Shown one piece after another: positions 1 to 11,937 of a stretch of DNA of 64,000 nt; position 1 is the stretch's first letter, and every line of letters starts with the position of its first letter. The position numbers and the translations under genes were made by a program. This stretch comes from Cryptomeria japonica (Eukaryota; Streptophyta; Pinopsida; Cupressales; Cupressaceae): contig NC_081409.1 in assembly GCF_030272615.1 (NCBI RefSeq), positions 243,843,924-243,907,923 on the forward strand. Reading direction: 5' to 3'. The notes under the pieces are model-generated. The model was not told the DNA's origin, did no database searches, and was given only the letters and a program-made list of their open reading frames with translations.

Positions 1-11
1 GCATCACATAA

Positions 12-674
12 TGTAACGTTGCTTTTGAAAAATATAAATAAATAAAAGACAAAATCAATTATCAAATAAGATAATAATGTTAACATTGATATTTAATTAA
101 TTTAATTTAATTAAAAGTTTAAGGTATATTAATATTTAAATATAGGATTAAGAAATTAAATAATTATTAAATATTTAAATAGGATTAATTCATTTAATAT
201 ATTTAATGATTATTAAATATTAATGAGTTGATGCACTTAATAGTTCGAATGACTATTAATATTAATGTTACGCACTTTAATAAAGTGTATCGTAATAAGG
301 CCCACCCCCACCACCCCCTCGCGTGAAGCAGTGGGATGGGAAACGCAGCCCAGGCTGCGTCTACCGCCACACCCCTTCCTTTGGAAGGGAAATGGTGTGA
401 CGGTAGTCGCAACTTAGGCTGCGAACCGTCACCACCATTCCCACGGGAGGGTATTTAACCCATCAAATGCAGGTTGCCGAAAATAGGAAGGAGGGGAGCG
501 CAGATATGGGTGAAGGAAAAGAGGAGGCACTGGGGTCAGACAGGTAAGGGGTCTACTTGTATATGATAAAATAGGTAATAAGAATAATTAACATATAAAT
601 GAACATAAAGGTATAAATAGGTAAGGATGGTATATATATATCCAGGGATATAGAGAAGGTATAAATGTATTAAC

Positions 675-734
<60 letters not shown>

Positions 735-1542
735 GTGTGTGTGTGTGTGTGTGTGTTAAAATAGGCAATGACATGTAGTATGTGTGGGGAGGAATATAGG
801 AGTAATTTAGTAGAGTTAAATGGGAACTTATTGTAGGCATATGTAAGGAAGGGTTATTAAATGTTAAGGAATGTTAATATACACTAAATAACGAATACAA
901 ATCAGGATAGTAGAAATGCATGTTAAAGAATATAAATAGATAATGGTAATGAACATTTTTATAAATATATAATATATGTGAATTCAGGGCTATGTACATA
1001 AGGTTATATAGAAATTGTAATAATGAAGCAAATGTAATGTAAAGGTATTCACATGAGGGAGGCTATAGGGAGGAAACTCCCTTAGTCTAAGGAAGGGTTT
1101 TTGATAAACCCTAGGGTAGTATATACTGAAGGTTGATATGCATATATAGGGCTTAGTTGATTAAACACCAACTAACAAGAGACGGATCTGGCCGGTCCCC
1201 TTTGAGGACTTGGATGATGAAGGCATCACCCAAGGCAAGGAATAGACAAGGGTCTTCCTTGAAGGGCTTGGGTGTAAGAGGTTACACCCAAGACAGGATT
1301 CGAACTCAACTTCGATTTCCTGAAGGGCTTGGAACCAAGGGGTTCCAAGAAGGCGAGCTTCACAGCCGCCTAAGGACATACTTTCATATGGCATTCGTAT
1401 CCTTTTTATTAGATGAAAATTATGATCATGCTAATTAAGTGTTAAAAATAGATTGTAAATTAAAATGGTTTATATATATATATGTTGTGTTCTAACAATA
1501 TGTTTTGTAGGTTAATGATCTCTAACTAGTAGGGACATTACA
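12..1542 (+). repeat. 5' LTR of truncated Ty3/gypsy element
   Basis: The segment begins TGTAACG and ends CATTACA, so the ends are a TGTAA/TTACA inverted repeat, as expected for an LTR. A primer binding site follows two bases later, then a gag frame. The LTR would be about 1.53 kb. It is AT-rich, contains a (TA)n/(GT)n run, and has a weak TATA-like GTATTTAA near 451. The matching 3' LTR is absent because the element is cut off near 4186. The 5' end is inferred from terminal dinucleotides only, without a second copy for comparison. Confidence 0.65.
677..757. repeat. (TA)n-(GT)n microsatellite
   Basis: An uninterrupted AT/TA run of about 54 bases is followed directly by a GT run of about 25 bases, inside the LTR. 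Confidence 0.95.
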
Positions 1543-1543
1543 G

Positions 1544-1555
1544 TGGTATCAGAGC
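1544..1555 (+). other. Primer binding site, initiator Met tRNA type
   Basis: TGGTATCAGAGC is complementary to the 3' end of plant initiator methionine tRNA and lies two bases after the LTR end. It fixes the element's orientation (+) and the LTR boundary. Confidence 0.9.
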
Positions 1556-1591
1556 ATAATCCTGCCATCCTGTGGGAAAGGTTCTTAGTTT

Positions 1592-4186
1592 ATGATCACC
1601 TATCAGAGGAAGAAAGGAGCAAAAGCAATGGCTGATCAATTGGCCAAACAGTTCCAGATCTTCATGGAACAAACCAACGAGAAGTTTGAAAGGATGAGCC
1701 AGTTAATCCTCCAAAGCACCACCAACAACAATAGAGATATGACAAACCCTATAAGAGAAACACACTCTAATCACGCAGACAACGAACGATCACCTCAGAG
1801 TTCTAGGCAAACAATTCCCGAATTTCTCCCTAGGGAAGAACATGAGAGGGAGGAGGAGGAACCAACCACACTTGGGGTAGAAGAAATCGCCCAAATTTAT
1901 GCTAGATTGGAACCAGAAGTTCAGAGGGTGGTATCCTTCAGGGACTTCTGTGAGTCCAAGACTAATGAAAGTAGGAAAAAGAAACCCATGGGTAAAGACC
2001 TCATAGCCAAAGTCAACAAAATGTCCCTACCCTATTTTGATAGATCAGGGAAGGATGTTGCTCAAGCCTGGGTACAAAAACTAGACACCTACCTTTCATA
2101 CAGTCCCATGACCGAAGGAGATGCCATAAAATTTGCCATACTACACTTAACCGAAACTGCCCATAATTTGTGGCATAACGGTCTCATCACCCTAGGACAT
2201 AAAAATGTCTCCACCTATAATGAGTTTACCCAAAGGCTCATCAGCCGTTTCGACCGAAAAGACTCCGAATGGTACTTCCAAGAGCTAACACACCTTAAGC
2301 AAGCAGGGACCATTGAAGATTATATAGATCAATTCCAAAACTTGTCAGTAATGGTCCCCGACCTATCCCACAAAAGACTTACCTACATGTTCTTAGAAGG
2401 CCTGAAGGACCCCATTAGGAATTTTGTTAAACCCCTGGAACCACAAAACTTAGGAGAAGCCATTAAGAAAACTAGGATGGTTGAATTTAGTGCCCCTAAG
2501 AATACCTCAACCAAAACTCCGCATAGGAATGAGGGACCCCAGAGGGACCATCGGGAAAAGCCTTGTCACTTGTGCAAAAAACCCTGGAGTTATAATCACC
2601 AATGCAAGGAAAGAGATGAACTCAGGGAGAAAGGGCTATGTTTCAAATGCAAGACCCCATGGGTGAGAGGACATGAGTGTAAAAGAGGACAGTTAAATAA
2701 CACTGAGGAAATACAGGATGAAGGAAGACCCTATAAAAGAACCAGGTTTGAAAACAACATACCCAGTACCCTGGCAGTCATCACTCAAGGAAATGAGAAT
2801 AGATGTTTCAAACTCAAGGGGATTATCAAGGGACAGAAAGTAATTGCATTAGTAGACACCGGAGCTTCACATGATTTTATTAGCAAACATTTAGCAGCAA
2901 AGAGAAGACTAAAAACCTAAGACTTTGGAGGTTTTGAAGTGATCATGGGCAACAAAGTCATAGACAAATGCACTAAAGTTATACCCCAATTGGAAGTCAC
3001 CCTAGGAGGACATACCATCACAAGAAACTTCTTTGTGGTAAACCTGGAGAATGACATCATTTTGGGCATGCCATGGATAAACTCGTTGGGACGATTTACC
3101 ATGGATAGTCCAAATCGGGAGATATGCTTCCAACATGAAGGGAGAGAAATAATATTGAAGGGAATTCCTGACGGCTCTCCAAAAATAGTATCATGCAACA
3201 AAATGGAGAAAATTCTTAGACACGATCAAGGAGAGTGAGTCGCACAATGCGTGGTCTTGGATAAATCTCCAACCGAAGACCAGATCATTCAAAATGATAT
3301 ACAACCTATCCCGAGAAGACACAAAAAGGTCTTCGAGGACATCCCCTCGGGATTACCCCCAAAAAGGGGATTTGAGCACTCCATTGAATTAGAGGACGGA
3401 GCAAAACCTGTCATTACCACTCCTTACCGCCACCCCCACAAGTTCAAAGAGGAGATTGAAAAAACCATAAAAGAGTTATTAGAAATGGGACACATCCAAC
3501 CCATCAGCAACCCTTTTGCCTCATCAGTAGTATTGGTCAAAAAGAAAGATGGGACACTGAGAATGTGCATAGATTACCGAGCCTTGAATAAAAAGACTAT
3601 AAAAAATAGATACACAATCTCGAGGATCGATGAACTAATGGATGAACTCCATGGAGCAAAATACTTCTCCAAGATCGATCTAAGGTCAGGGTATCATTAG
3701 ATCCGAATGAGGGAAGAGGATATTTCCAAAACAGCATTCAGATGTCACTATGGACATTTCGAGTTCTTGGTTATGCCATTTGGTCTCACTAACGCCCCGA
3801 CCACTTTTCAATCATGCATGAATCATACATTCAGACAATAATTGAGGAAGTTCCTTCTAATATTCTTTGATGATATACTCATTTATAGCAAAACATGGGA
3901 AGAGCATCTCCTACACATCGAAGAGGTATTGAATATTCTTGAGTCAAAATCATTGTACGCTAAAGCCTCCAAGTGTGAATTTGGGATGAGAGAAATCATC
4001 TACCTAGGACACAAAATTAGTGAGGCATGAGTAAGTGTGGACGAAGAAAAGATCAAAGCCATCAAGGAATGGCCCACCCCTAGAACCTTAACCCAATTAA
4101 GGGGATTTGTGGGGCTATGCGGCTACTATAGGCACTTTGTAAAGGGGTTCTCCAAGATTGCAGCACCCCTCACCGACCTAGTTGTA
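1592..4186 (+). pseudogene. Ty3/gypsy gag-protease-RT polyprotein, truncated and interrupted
   Basis: One frame runs from an ATG at 1592 (a more likely start is the ATG at 1628, MADQLAKQ) to about 4186. Domains in order: gag capsid, a cysteine/histidine knuckle region (CHLC, then CFKCKTPWVRGHEC near 2638-2680), aspartic protease with DTGASHDFI (~2855), and reverse transcriptase with the intact catalytic block FFDDILIYSK (~3868-3897). The sequence stops matching just after the RT thumb (APLTDL), so RNase H, integrase and the 3' LTR are missing. Five in-frame stops occur at 2918, 3236, 3698, 3839 and 4028, with no frameshift. The stop at 3698 replaces the conserved Gln of the YHQIR motif. The gag and RT style resembles plant chromoviruses, but no chromodomain region remains to test this. 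It cannot make a full polyprotein. Confidence 0.9.
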
Positions 4187-4222
4187 GTGCACAGTTACCT
4201 AGGCATCTTTGCCCAGGCATTA

Positions 4223-4636
4223 GGTGAAATTTCTAAATGAGCTCTATTTGATTTTGGTGTACATAATAAATCATTTAACATTCTTTGTAACTACCCGTAA
4301 GTTGAAACAATAGCTTTAAGCCCTTAAATCACATAAGAAAAAAAAATAAAAAATATCAGGTGACATTTCTAAATGAGCTCTATTTGATTTTGGTGTACAT
4401 AATAAATCATTTAACATTCTTTGTAACTACCCATAAGTTGAAACAATAGCTTTAAGCTCTTAAATCGCATAAGAAGACAAAAAAAATAAAAATATCAGGT
4501 GACATTTCTAAATGAGCTCTATTTGATTTTGGTTTACATAATAAATCATTTAACTTTCTTTGTTACTACCCATAAATTGAAACAATAGCTTTAAGCTCTT
4601 AAATCACATAAGAAAACAAAAAATAAAAAAAAAATC
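4223..4636. repeat. Three tandem copies of a ~137 bp repeat
   Basis: Copies start at 4223, 4359 and 4498 (periods 136 and 139). Each begins GGTGA(A/C)ATTTCTAAATGAGC and ends in an A-rich stretch with small indels. The array sits between the broken retroelement and the reductase gene, so it lies in or near the upstream region of that gene. Diverged relatives occur in the reductase intron 3. Confidence 0.95.
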
Positions 4637-4689
4637 ATCAAATTTAATTGCCCTTCTTCATTATAATGAATACTAACCTTTCCCCTATT

Positions 4690-4925
4690 ACCCAACAATT
4701 ATATATACAATTGATGACTATTTCACCCCAACCCAACCCAACCCAACAAACGTGAGCGGTAGGGTTTCACATCATTTATTTCTTTCACCTAAAAGGTCCT
4801 GAAGTCTATTCCAAGAAAAGGAAGATCTACGGAGCAACTAATTGCATGACAACAAAACACTTCCAATTTTTTAGGTAAACTGACCAGGCTAAATAAACTC
4901 ATTACACCACGTTGTTTTTTACAGT
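4690..4925 (+). promoter_or_regulatory. Putative promoter and leader of the reductase gene
   Basis: A TTATATATAC box lies near 4698, followed by a (CCCAA)n-like run at 4727-4750. A pyrimidine-rich tract ending in TTTTTTACAG at 4924 could be a splice acceptor of a 5' UTR intron. A short upstream ATG at 4843-4845 precedes the proposed start. These are sequence-composition signals only. Confidence 0.35.
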
Positions 4926-5027
4926 TGAAAGCTGTTGAGAACATTAAATATTGTAGGAGGGGCTATTCTCACACTCAACTTACTCGAAAATCTTATATAT
5001 ATTCTTAATCCTTTGCCTCCAGAACGT

Positions 5028-8000
5028 ATGACGAATATGGAAGCTTTGAAGGTGCTGTGTAAAGATTATCCTTCTTTGAATTCTTCTTCTAAGAAGCCCT
5101 GTTTGGAGCATAAGCTCTCCAAGCATGGAACTCACTTTTCTAGGCATTCTTTACGTTTATATCATCCAGGAAGAAACTCAGCAAACTTCCTTGCACTTAG
5201 AGCTACAAATTCTCATGTAGCTATGAAAGAAAGAAATGGATCAGTGAATGAGCATTCATTGTACAAGGGCCTGGGTATACTTGATTTTCTTGAGGCCAAA
5301 AACATTCTGGTCACTGGTGCAACTGGTTTCCTTGCAAAAGGTATTCAAACTTACATGCTTGTTTTAAATGAGTTCAGTTATAACAGAGATTAGATTTCTA
5401 CAGTTTGTAGTGATTAGTTTTGTGTTTTTGCATTTCTTTCATCAATATTTCAGGAAACAGCTTAAATTACACACATTAAGCTTAAAGTTGTCTGATATTT
5501 CAGGAAACTGCCCATATTTCAGATCATATTATATGATCCATGATCCGAATGAGTTGGGGGGGTGATAGTAAGATTTGAGTTGGGAGATCCGAAGGAGTTG
5601 GGGGGGGTGATAGTAAGATTTGAGTTGGGGGTTGGGGGGTGATAGTAAGATTTGAGTTGGAGGGTGATAGTAAGATTTTATAAAATTAGAATGCATTGTC
5701 TTTTGTTTACACCAACTGGGTTTGGATCTAAATTAATGCACGATAAAGTACAGGCAACAGAGTTGAACGTTGGATTAATTCTATTCAAAGCATCTTTAAA
5801 AGAAAAGAAAGAAGAGACCATCTCACTGACAAAGTAGGTAGTTAACATCTTCAGCTCATCTTAGTTTAAGCTGCTTTAGTGGAATAAGAAGAAGTTTCTG
5901 ATGTGGGTATATTGCATTGATGTTTTTTCTGTAAAATGGATTTGTTTCCATGGAGTATTTTTTTTCTTTGATTTGGGTTTTGTAGGATGTGTCCCATTTC
6001 ATAGAAATCTAACTCTGGATTTGGTCATTTGCAGTGGTGATTGAGAAAATACTAAGGACACAGCCAAAAGTTGGAAAGCTCTTTTTGATTATCAAGGCTA
6101 AAGATTCAGAGGCTGCATTTCAAAGGATGAAGAATGAAGTAAGCTGTGTGCATTCTAACAAATCTAACAGTAAAATAATTGCCAAAATAAAACAATCAAA
6201 ATACCACAGGCTGGAAACTTTAATGCTCATTTTTTATTTTCTAGTGCTGGTCAGATCCTATGTACTAGTGCACTCAATGCTTGACCTGGATCAAATGCTC
6301 AAACATTAGTACCCACTAATTAATGGACTTTTTATCTAATTTATGATGTGATGTTGCTCTTTTTTAACAGATAATATGTTCGGAGTTATTCAGACATTTG
6401 AGAGGCATTTATGGAAGGCAGTTCGAGGAGTTTGTACTGACAAAACTTGTCCCTGTTGCTGGTGACGTTTCACTGGACAATCTAGGAATTCAAGTCGATG
6501 TGGCGGAAAATCTTGCTCGCCATGTACAAATAATTTTAAATTCTGCTGCTATCACTTCATTTGATGCCAAAGTTGGTGATCTCTGAACTGCAATAAATAT
6601 TTCACGTTACCTATTTTTTTTTGGGATATGAGCATGTATTAGGAACTTGCTCATTCAAAATAATAATAATAAATAAAAGTTAATTAATATATTTCATATG
6701 TATTGATGGTAGCTGTTTATTTGTATTTCTGATAGTTAAAATTTGTCAATTTAGATTGGAGTAGTGCAACTTCATTGTGTTCATAGTGTACTATTATTAG
6801 GACAGCTGTGCATAAGTATTGACAATTTTTGAGGTGGTTGTAGTGCATGGTTATTGGGACATAACATTTTAAAGTTTTCAGTCACACTTCAAAATGACCA
6901 TTTTTTGACCCTTGTGTGCATAACGGATCCCACAACATTCGGCTTCACTACCCAAAAGTCAGACCAATAACTATAAGAGTTAAGTGGCATATGAAGATAA
7001 CCAAAAAAAGGTCATCAAAATATGACGTACTTTTTTGGATCTATGGGTGTGTAAGATTAGCTATAATGGCCATTGATGTTGTTCTCCCTTATAGTCTTTT
7101 GAGTCTTTCAAATCTAACAGACTATACATTATTTGTATGAGTAGGGGAAGGGGTTCTTTTAATGGTCATTGGAACATGTTAATTGCCCACACGCATAATG
7201 AATCCTCTCATGTTTCTTGTAACTACTAGAAGCCCGAACAGTAACTATAAGTTCTTAAGTTGCATGCAAAGAAAAATTTGATGTACCATTTAGGAGCTTA
7301 GAGTGCATGAAGTTATAGCTATAATGACTACTGGACCTCTTACAATCAAAGTTACTATTGTCATCAATTCATTTCCTGGAATTTTAGGGCCATTGCTTTT
7401 TTATTTGGAAGATTATGAATGGAAAAACAAAATAAATTGTATTTATTCTAGATATGAGATTTTTTATTTTGCAATTTATGGTGTTAATATGAGATTTTTA
7501 AAGATTTGATGGTGAAATTTTTCATTGATGTTTTTTTATTGATTCCATAATCCATCATTAAGAAATAGGCAACAAGATGATGGATTGTGGAGTTTGATTG
7601 GTAGATGAAAAACTCAAAGTCAAATCTAGAAGCATCTCATGTCAACTATATTCCATCAACAAATGTCATCAATAATAAAAATAATTATTAATTATTGATA
7701 TGTACTAATTAATTTAAAACAAAACATTATTAACATATATTTAACAAATAAATTATAAAATAAATATTTCAAACTAAAATATACTTACTTTTAGAAAAAC
7801 CATGAGGGAGAAATCTTTTTTCATAGTTCTATTCAACTTATATATGATAAATTATAGAAAAATAGATACTTTGAGAATAATATTTACATCTATCTTAAAT
7901 AAATTTTCCTAAAGATAAATATGCAAATATTAACGGTAAATATAACAATAATAGGAATTACACTTTAACTTTATAATAATGTTAAAAACTTCTTATAAAT

Positions 8001-11000
8001 GAATATTGAATGGAACTGTAGAGATTAACCACAGTCTAGAATAATTTGGATTCCGCCTTGTCAAAAACGCAAAAAGAAAGATATGTGATTGAAAACAAAA
8101 TTTTAAGTTAAAGCTGGTCAACATATCGAATACCAGCGAGAGCGGCGTCTAATTTCACAATTTAACAACAAAAAGCATTTGAGAGATTTTAAAACAGAAT
8201 AGAACGACAGGTTAACAGCAGAGGACGTGGAGACACAGGATTTAAGAGATTTTACATGGAGACAGAGGATATAAGAGATTTTAGGTAAAAGCTCAATAAA
8301 TTGAGAAAAGGTTCGTAAAATTTAGGTAAGAGCTGAAAAAGATTGAGAGATTTTTGATAAGACCCGAAGACAGAGAAATTAAAAGATTTTAAGTAGAAAC
8401 CGAAAAAAAATTGAGATATATCCGAGAAAACAGGAAATAGCAATTGAAGAGTTTTGTTTAATAAGTAGAGCCGAAGAAAAACTTGAAAAAAATTGAGGGA
8501 TTTGTGTGATTTAAAGGTCTTGTTGATGCACAGATCGATTCTGAGCGAGGCAGTAAAGTTAGCGTTGAATTCAAAGAAAACGGCGTTCAATCTACAAGAG
8601 GGTGAAAACTTGATAGGTTCGAAGAGATTCGAAGGCGTGGTCAGACCGGAATGCAGAAATGCACGTCACAACGGGCTGTCAACCCTGCACACAGCTTGAT
8701 CGTGGCGAGCTTCGCCGAGTCTGAGACACGCACGAAACGAAAGCAGACCTATTCGACGTAAATTTTGAATATTATTTGCTAAAAAGTTGTTTATTTCATA
8801 AACACCGCATAAAGCTTTTAACTAGTAAAATTATCAATTTTGTTGGTGGAAACTGTTCAGATTAATTACAAGATTAGAAATATCTAGAAAGAAGTGTGTA
8901 TGATAAATTTAAATTTAAATTTTGTATACTTTTTTTCGACATTTCCTATCGCATTCAGTAATCTATCAGAAGACTAATAATATAAAAACCAATAAAACTT
9001 CATTGTTTATGGATGTGCCAATCTGCAGGACACCTTTTATATATGGTTAAATGAACAATGACTAATACATGAATGTTAGATGAAGTGAAGGGAATTTGGT
9101 TTAGCACCTGAGTCCGTCTTATTGGCATTTTTTAATTTATTTTTACCTTTGATTTAATAGAATATAAAACATTTTTTAAGGCCATCCTCAAACTGTGAGA
9201 TATATAAAATCTAATTACAATACTGCAATGCATTTTAGGTATGATGTTGCTTTGGAGACAAATACAAGAGGACCGTCTCGGCTCATGGAATTTGGAAAAA
9301 GTTGCAGACAGCTACAACTCTTTCTGCATGTATCAACAGGTACTACTCTTTATATCATTAATTATACCTGTAAGCTTAGTAATTAATGGAAGCAAAACAC
9401 ATCATTACATTACATGACACTGCTTTTTTTTCCTTAACCGGCAGCATATGTCAATGGGCAAAGAGAAGGGAGGGTAGTCGAAAAACCATTCAAAATGGAA
9501 GAAAACCTAGCCAAAGGGCTAGAAGATGCTGCAGCTTTGAACATTCTAAATGAAATTGAATTAGCCAAAATAAATCTCACTTTTCATCAAACCAGACTGT
9601 TAGAATCTAAAAGCTCTAAAGCCATAAATGATGATGGTATTTCCCAAACAATGAAAGACATGGCTTTGGAAAGGTACACAATTAATTCCTGAGCTGTTTC
9701 TTAATTTGTTATATTATATTTTTAATCTTCATATTCGACGATCCAATTCATCACTAAAAGATGTGCCTACAAGTTAGTTCTGAAAACAAGAAAATAAAAA
9801 TATTCTCAACAATTTAATAATTTTTTTTACCTGAAACTGTGCAGGGCAAGAACATATGGATGGAATGATGTTTATGTGTTTAGTAAGGCAATGGGAGAAA
9901 TGTTATTAGACCAGAACAGAGGAGAAATCCCATTGGCTATTGTTAGACCTAGTGTGATTGAAGGAACCTACAGTGATCCATTTCCTGGATGGATAGAAGG
10001 CCTTCGGTAAGAACACTCTTAAACCTCATGTATGTATCAAGTACTTACTAGCCAAAGATTTGTTTTTGGGACCTGTAAAGTTTCTTTGAAGATAATTTGT
10101 AAGAACGAATCAAAATTGTTTGTGCCATCCATCAATTTGGGTTAACTTCATTACATGATTTTTCAAAATTGTTTTCATCACATGATTTTTAGAAGTATTT
10201 TAGTTTAAAAATATAAATTTAGATTTTTTATTTAAAATTTAATATACTAAATTATTCAACCTCAAATATACTAGGAGGCAATCTTTTCTGGATTCTTTAT
10301 TTTTCTGCTCTCCTATTACCCTGGGATTCCCACTTCTTTGTTATGTGTAGGAGGCCTTGAAGGCATTTATCCTCTTCAGACCAGTTTATCATGAACCTTG
10401 TTCTGTTGGTTGATTCTTTCTTCTTCAATGTAAAAGTTGCAAAAGTAAATGACCTTTGTAGCAATAGAACATAAATATCCCAGAGGGCCTCTCCACTGCA
10501 AGCCACTAATAAATTTATAAATTTACAATCATCCTACTTCATTGAGATACTTTCTTTTCAGGTTGAAAGTCAGTTTTATGATGTTGGGATGTTAGATTTC
10601 CAGCTTAAATTTAACTTTGTACAGTATATATTTTTATTCATTATGGAAAAATGTTTACAATCGAAGAACTTTAAAAAAATTCAGATTTATAATATTTTAA
10701 GATTTCTAATTAAGATTAAAAATCGTATAACAATTCTATTGATGCAGAATGGTAGATCCGATAATTGCCTATTATGCAAAAGGCCAGCTCTCTGCCCTGA
10801 TTGCTGATCCAAATGTGGCTTTTGATATTGTAAGTATCACCACACAGTTTTAACAGTGTTACTTGAATTGTTTTCATGAATATTAATAGACAAATATTTT
10901 TCCCCATGTATTTATAAACGCAAATACTATAATTTCAGGTCCCAGTAGACATGGTTGCAAACGCAATACTTGCAGTAATGGCAAAACATGCTGGCAAATC

Positions 11001-11937
11001 TGGCCTGGAGGTTTATCAAATGGCTTCTTCTGCTGCAAATCCAATATTTATGGGAGAACTTTTTGGAATGTTTCATCAGTATTTTAGAGCCCATCCTTAT
11101 GTTGATGTTAGGGGTAAAACAATAAAAGCAAAGGATTCTCTCAAGCTATTTGGCAACATGGAAGATCTCTCTTCTCATTCTATAAACATGTCATTAAATG
11201 TAAGTTTCAGTAGAATGTTTTATTTTTTATTCATCATGATATAGATTTTTAAGATATTTTTAGAGCAAGTTGATGTGAAGTATTTATTTTGCATAATTGC
11301 TAATCTAAGATACAAATTTCTCACAGTTAATGTAATATTCAAAAGAAAAAAAAGTTAGAAGAATTATTTGTGTATATTTTTGAATGATCTATCATTAAAA
11401 ATAAAAAAATCATTTTGATGATGAATCATTAAATATGATCTGAAATTTCAATTAAAAACATTTTTTTAAAAATTTAATTATATTATTGAAAAAATTATTT
11501 GTGATGATAATAGGTAAATGGTCATCCTTTTGTTCAAATGGAAAAGCAAGAACGCATTGCTATGAAAGTAAGAGCCCGTGTGAACAGACAGATAGGCAGG
11601 ATATACCAATCATATTTGACATGCAAAGCGAGGTAAATCTATTTAATAAAATTTATTTCATTGTTTTCATTGTCCTTGGATCAAGAAAATGTCTCACAAG
11701 AATTGTATTTATTTTGATTTCAGATTTGACAACTCAAACACAAATAAGTTATTCCAAGAACTCTCCCAAGAGGAAAGGGAAATATTTGGATTTGATGTAA
11801 ATAGAATAGACTGGAACGATTACATTATGAACGTTCATATTCCAGGACTTCTTGAAAATGTTATGATGAAAAGAAGATCTAAAGCCATCGAACAAGAGAG
11901 GAATCCTGCTGCAGTCCCTCTATTGGTGATTTCTTAG
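5028..11937 (+). CDS. Fatty acyl-CoA/ACP reductase, MS2/FAR2-like (10 exons, frame break at exon 3)
   Basis: Related to Arabidopsis MS2/FAR2, the plastid reductase that makes fatty alcohols for sporopollenin in pollen wall formation. Exons by GT-AG sites and protein continuity: 5028-5340, 6035-6138, 6371-6571, 9239-9339, 9445-9673, 9845-10006, 10748-10829, 10939-11199, 11514-11632, 11724-11937. The N-terminal ~100 residues are Ser/Arg/Lys-rich and poor in acids, fitting a plastid transit peptide. The Rossmann NAD(P)H motif GATGFLA ends exon 1, YVFSK (YxxxK active site) is in exon 6, and the C-terminal FAR domain fills exons 8-10. ATGs at 5028 and 5037 (MEALKV) are both possible starts. The exons sum to 1786 bases. 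Removing one A from AAA at 6569-6571 gives 1785, or 595 codons including stop, close to MS2's 616 residues. As written, no canonical donor restores frame into exon 4, so this is either a recent pseudogene or an assembly indel. No other exon is damaged. Confidence 0.88.
5541..5680. repeat. G-rich minisatellite in intron 1
   Basis: Several degenerate copies of a unit containing GGTGATAGTAAGATTTGAG, separated by G runs of five to eight bases. Unit lengths vary, roughly 30-50 bases. Confidence 0.85.
6572..9238 (+). other. Intron 3 of the reductase, 2.7 kb, repeat-filled
   Basis: This intron is much longer than the others (100-900 bp). At 6930-7010 and 7200-7290 it holds two diverged relatives of the ~137 bp repeat found upstream of the gene. 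At 7545-7590 there is an imperfect stem-loop, CCATAATCCATCAT pairing with ATGATGGATTGTGG. The segment 8040-8760 is less AT-rich and looks like an insertion. No coding frame with family motifs is visible in it. Confidence 0.6.
8170..8500. repeat. Purine-rich degenerate repeats inside intron 3
   Basis: Repeated variants of TTGAGAGATTTT and GAAACCGAAAAA at irregular 30-50 base spacing. The short conceptual proteins from this stretch are low-complexity and are not supported as genes. Confidence 0.5.

Noticed and set aside
1157-1438. 93-codon frame and its antisense partner before the gypsy gag
   Set aside because: Lies within the 5' LTR; no domain and overlapping frames on both strands.
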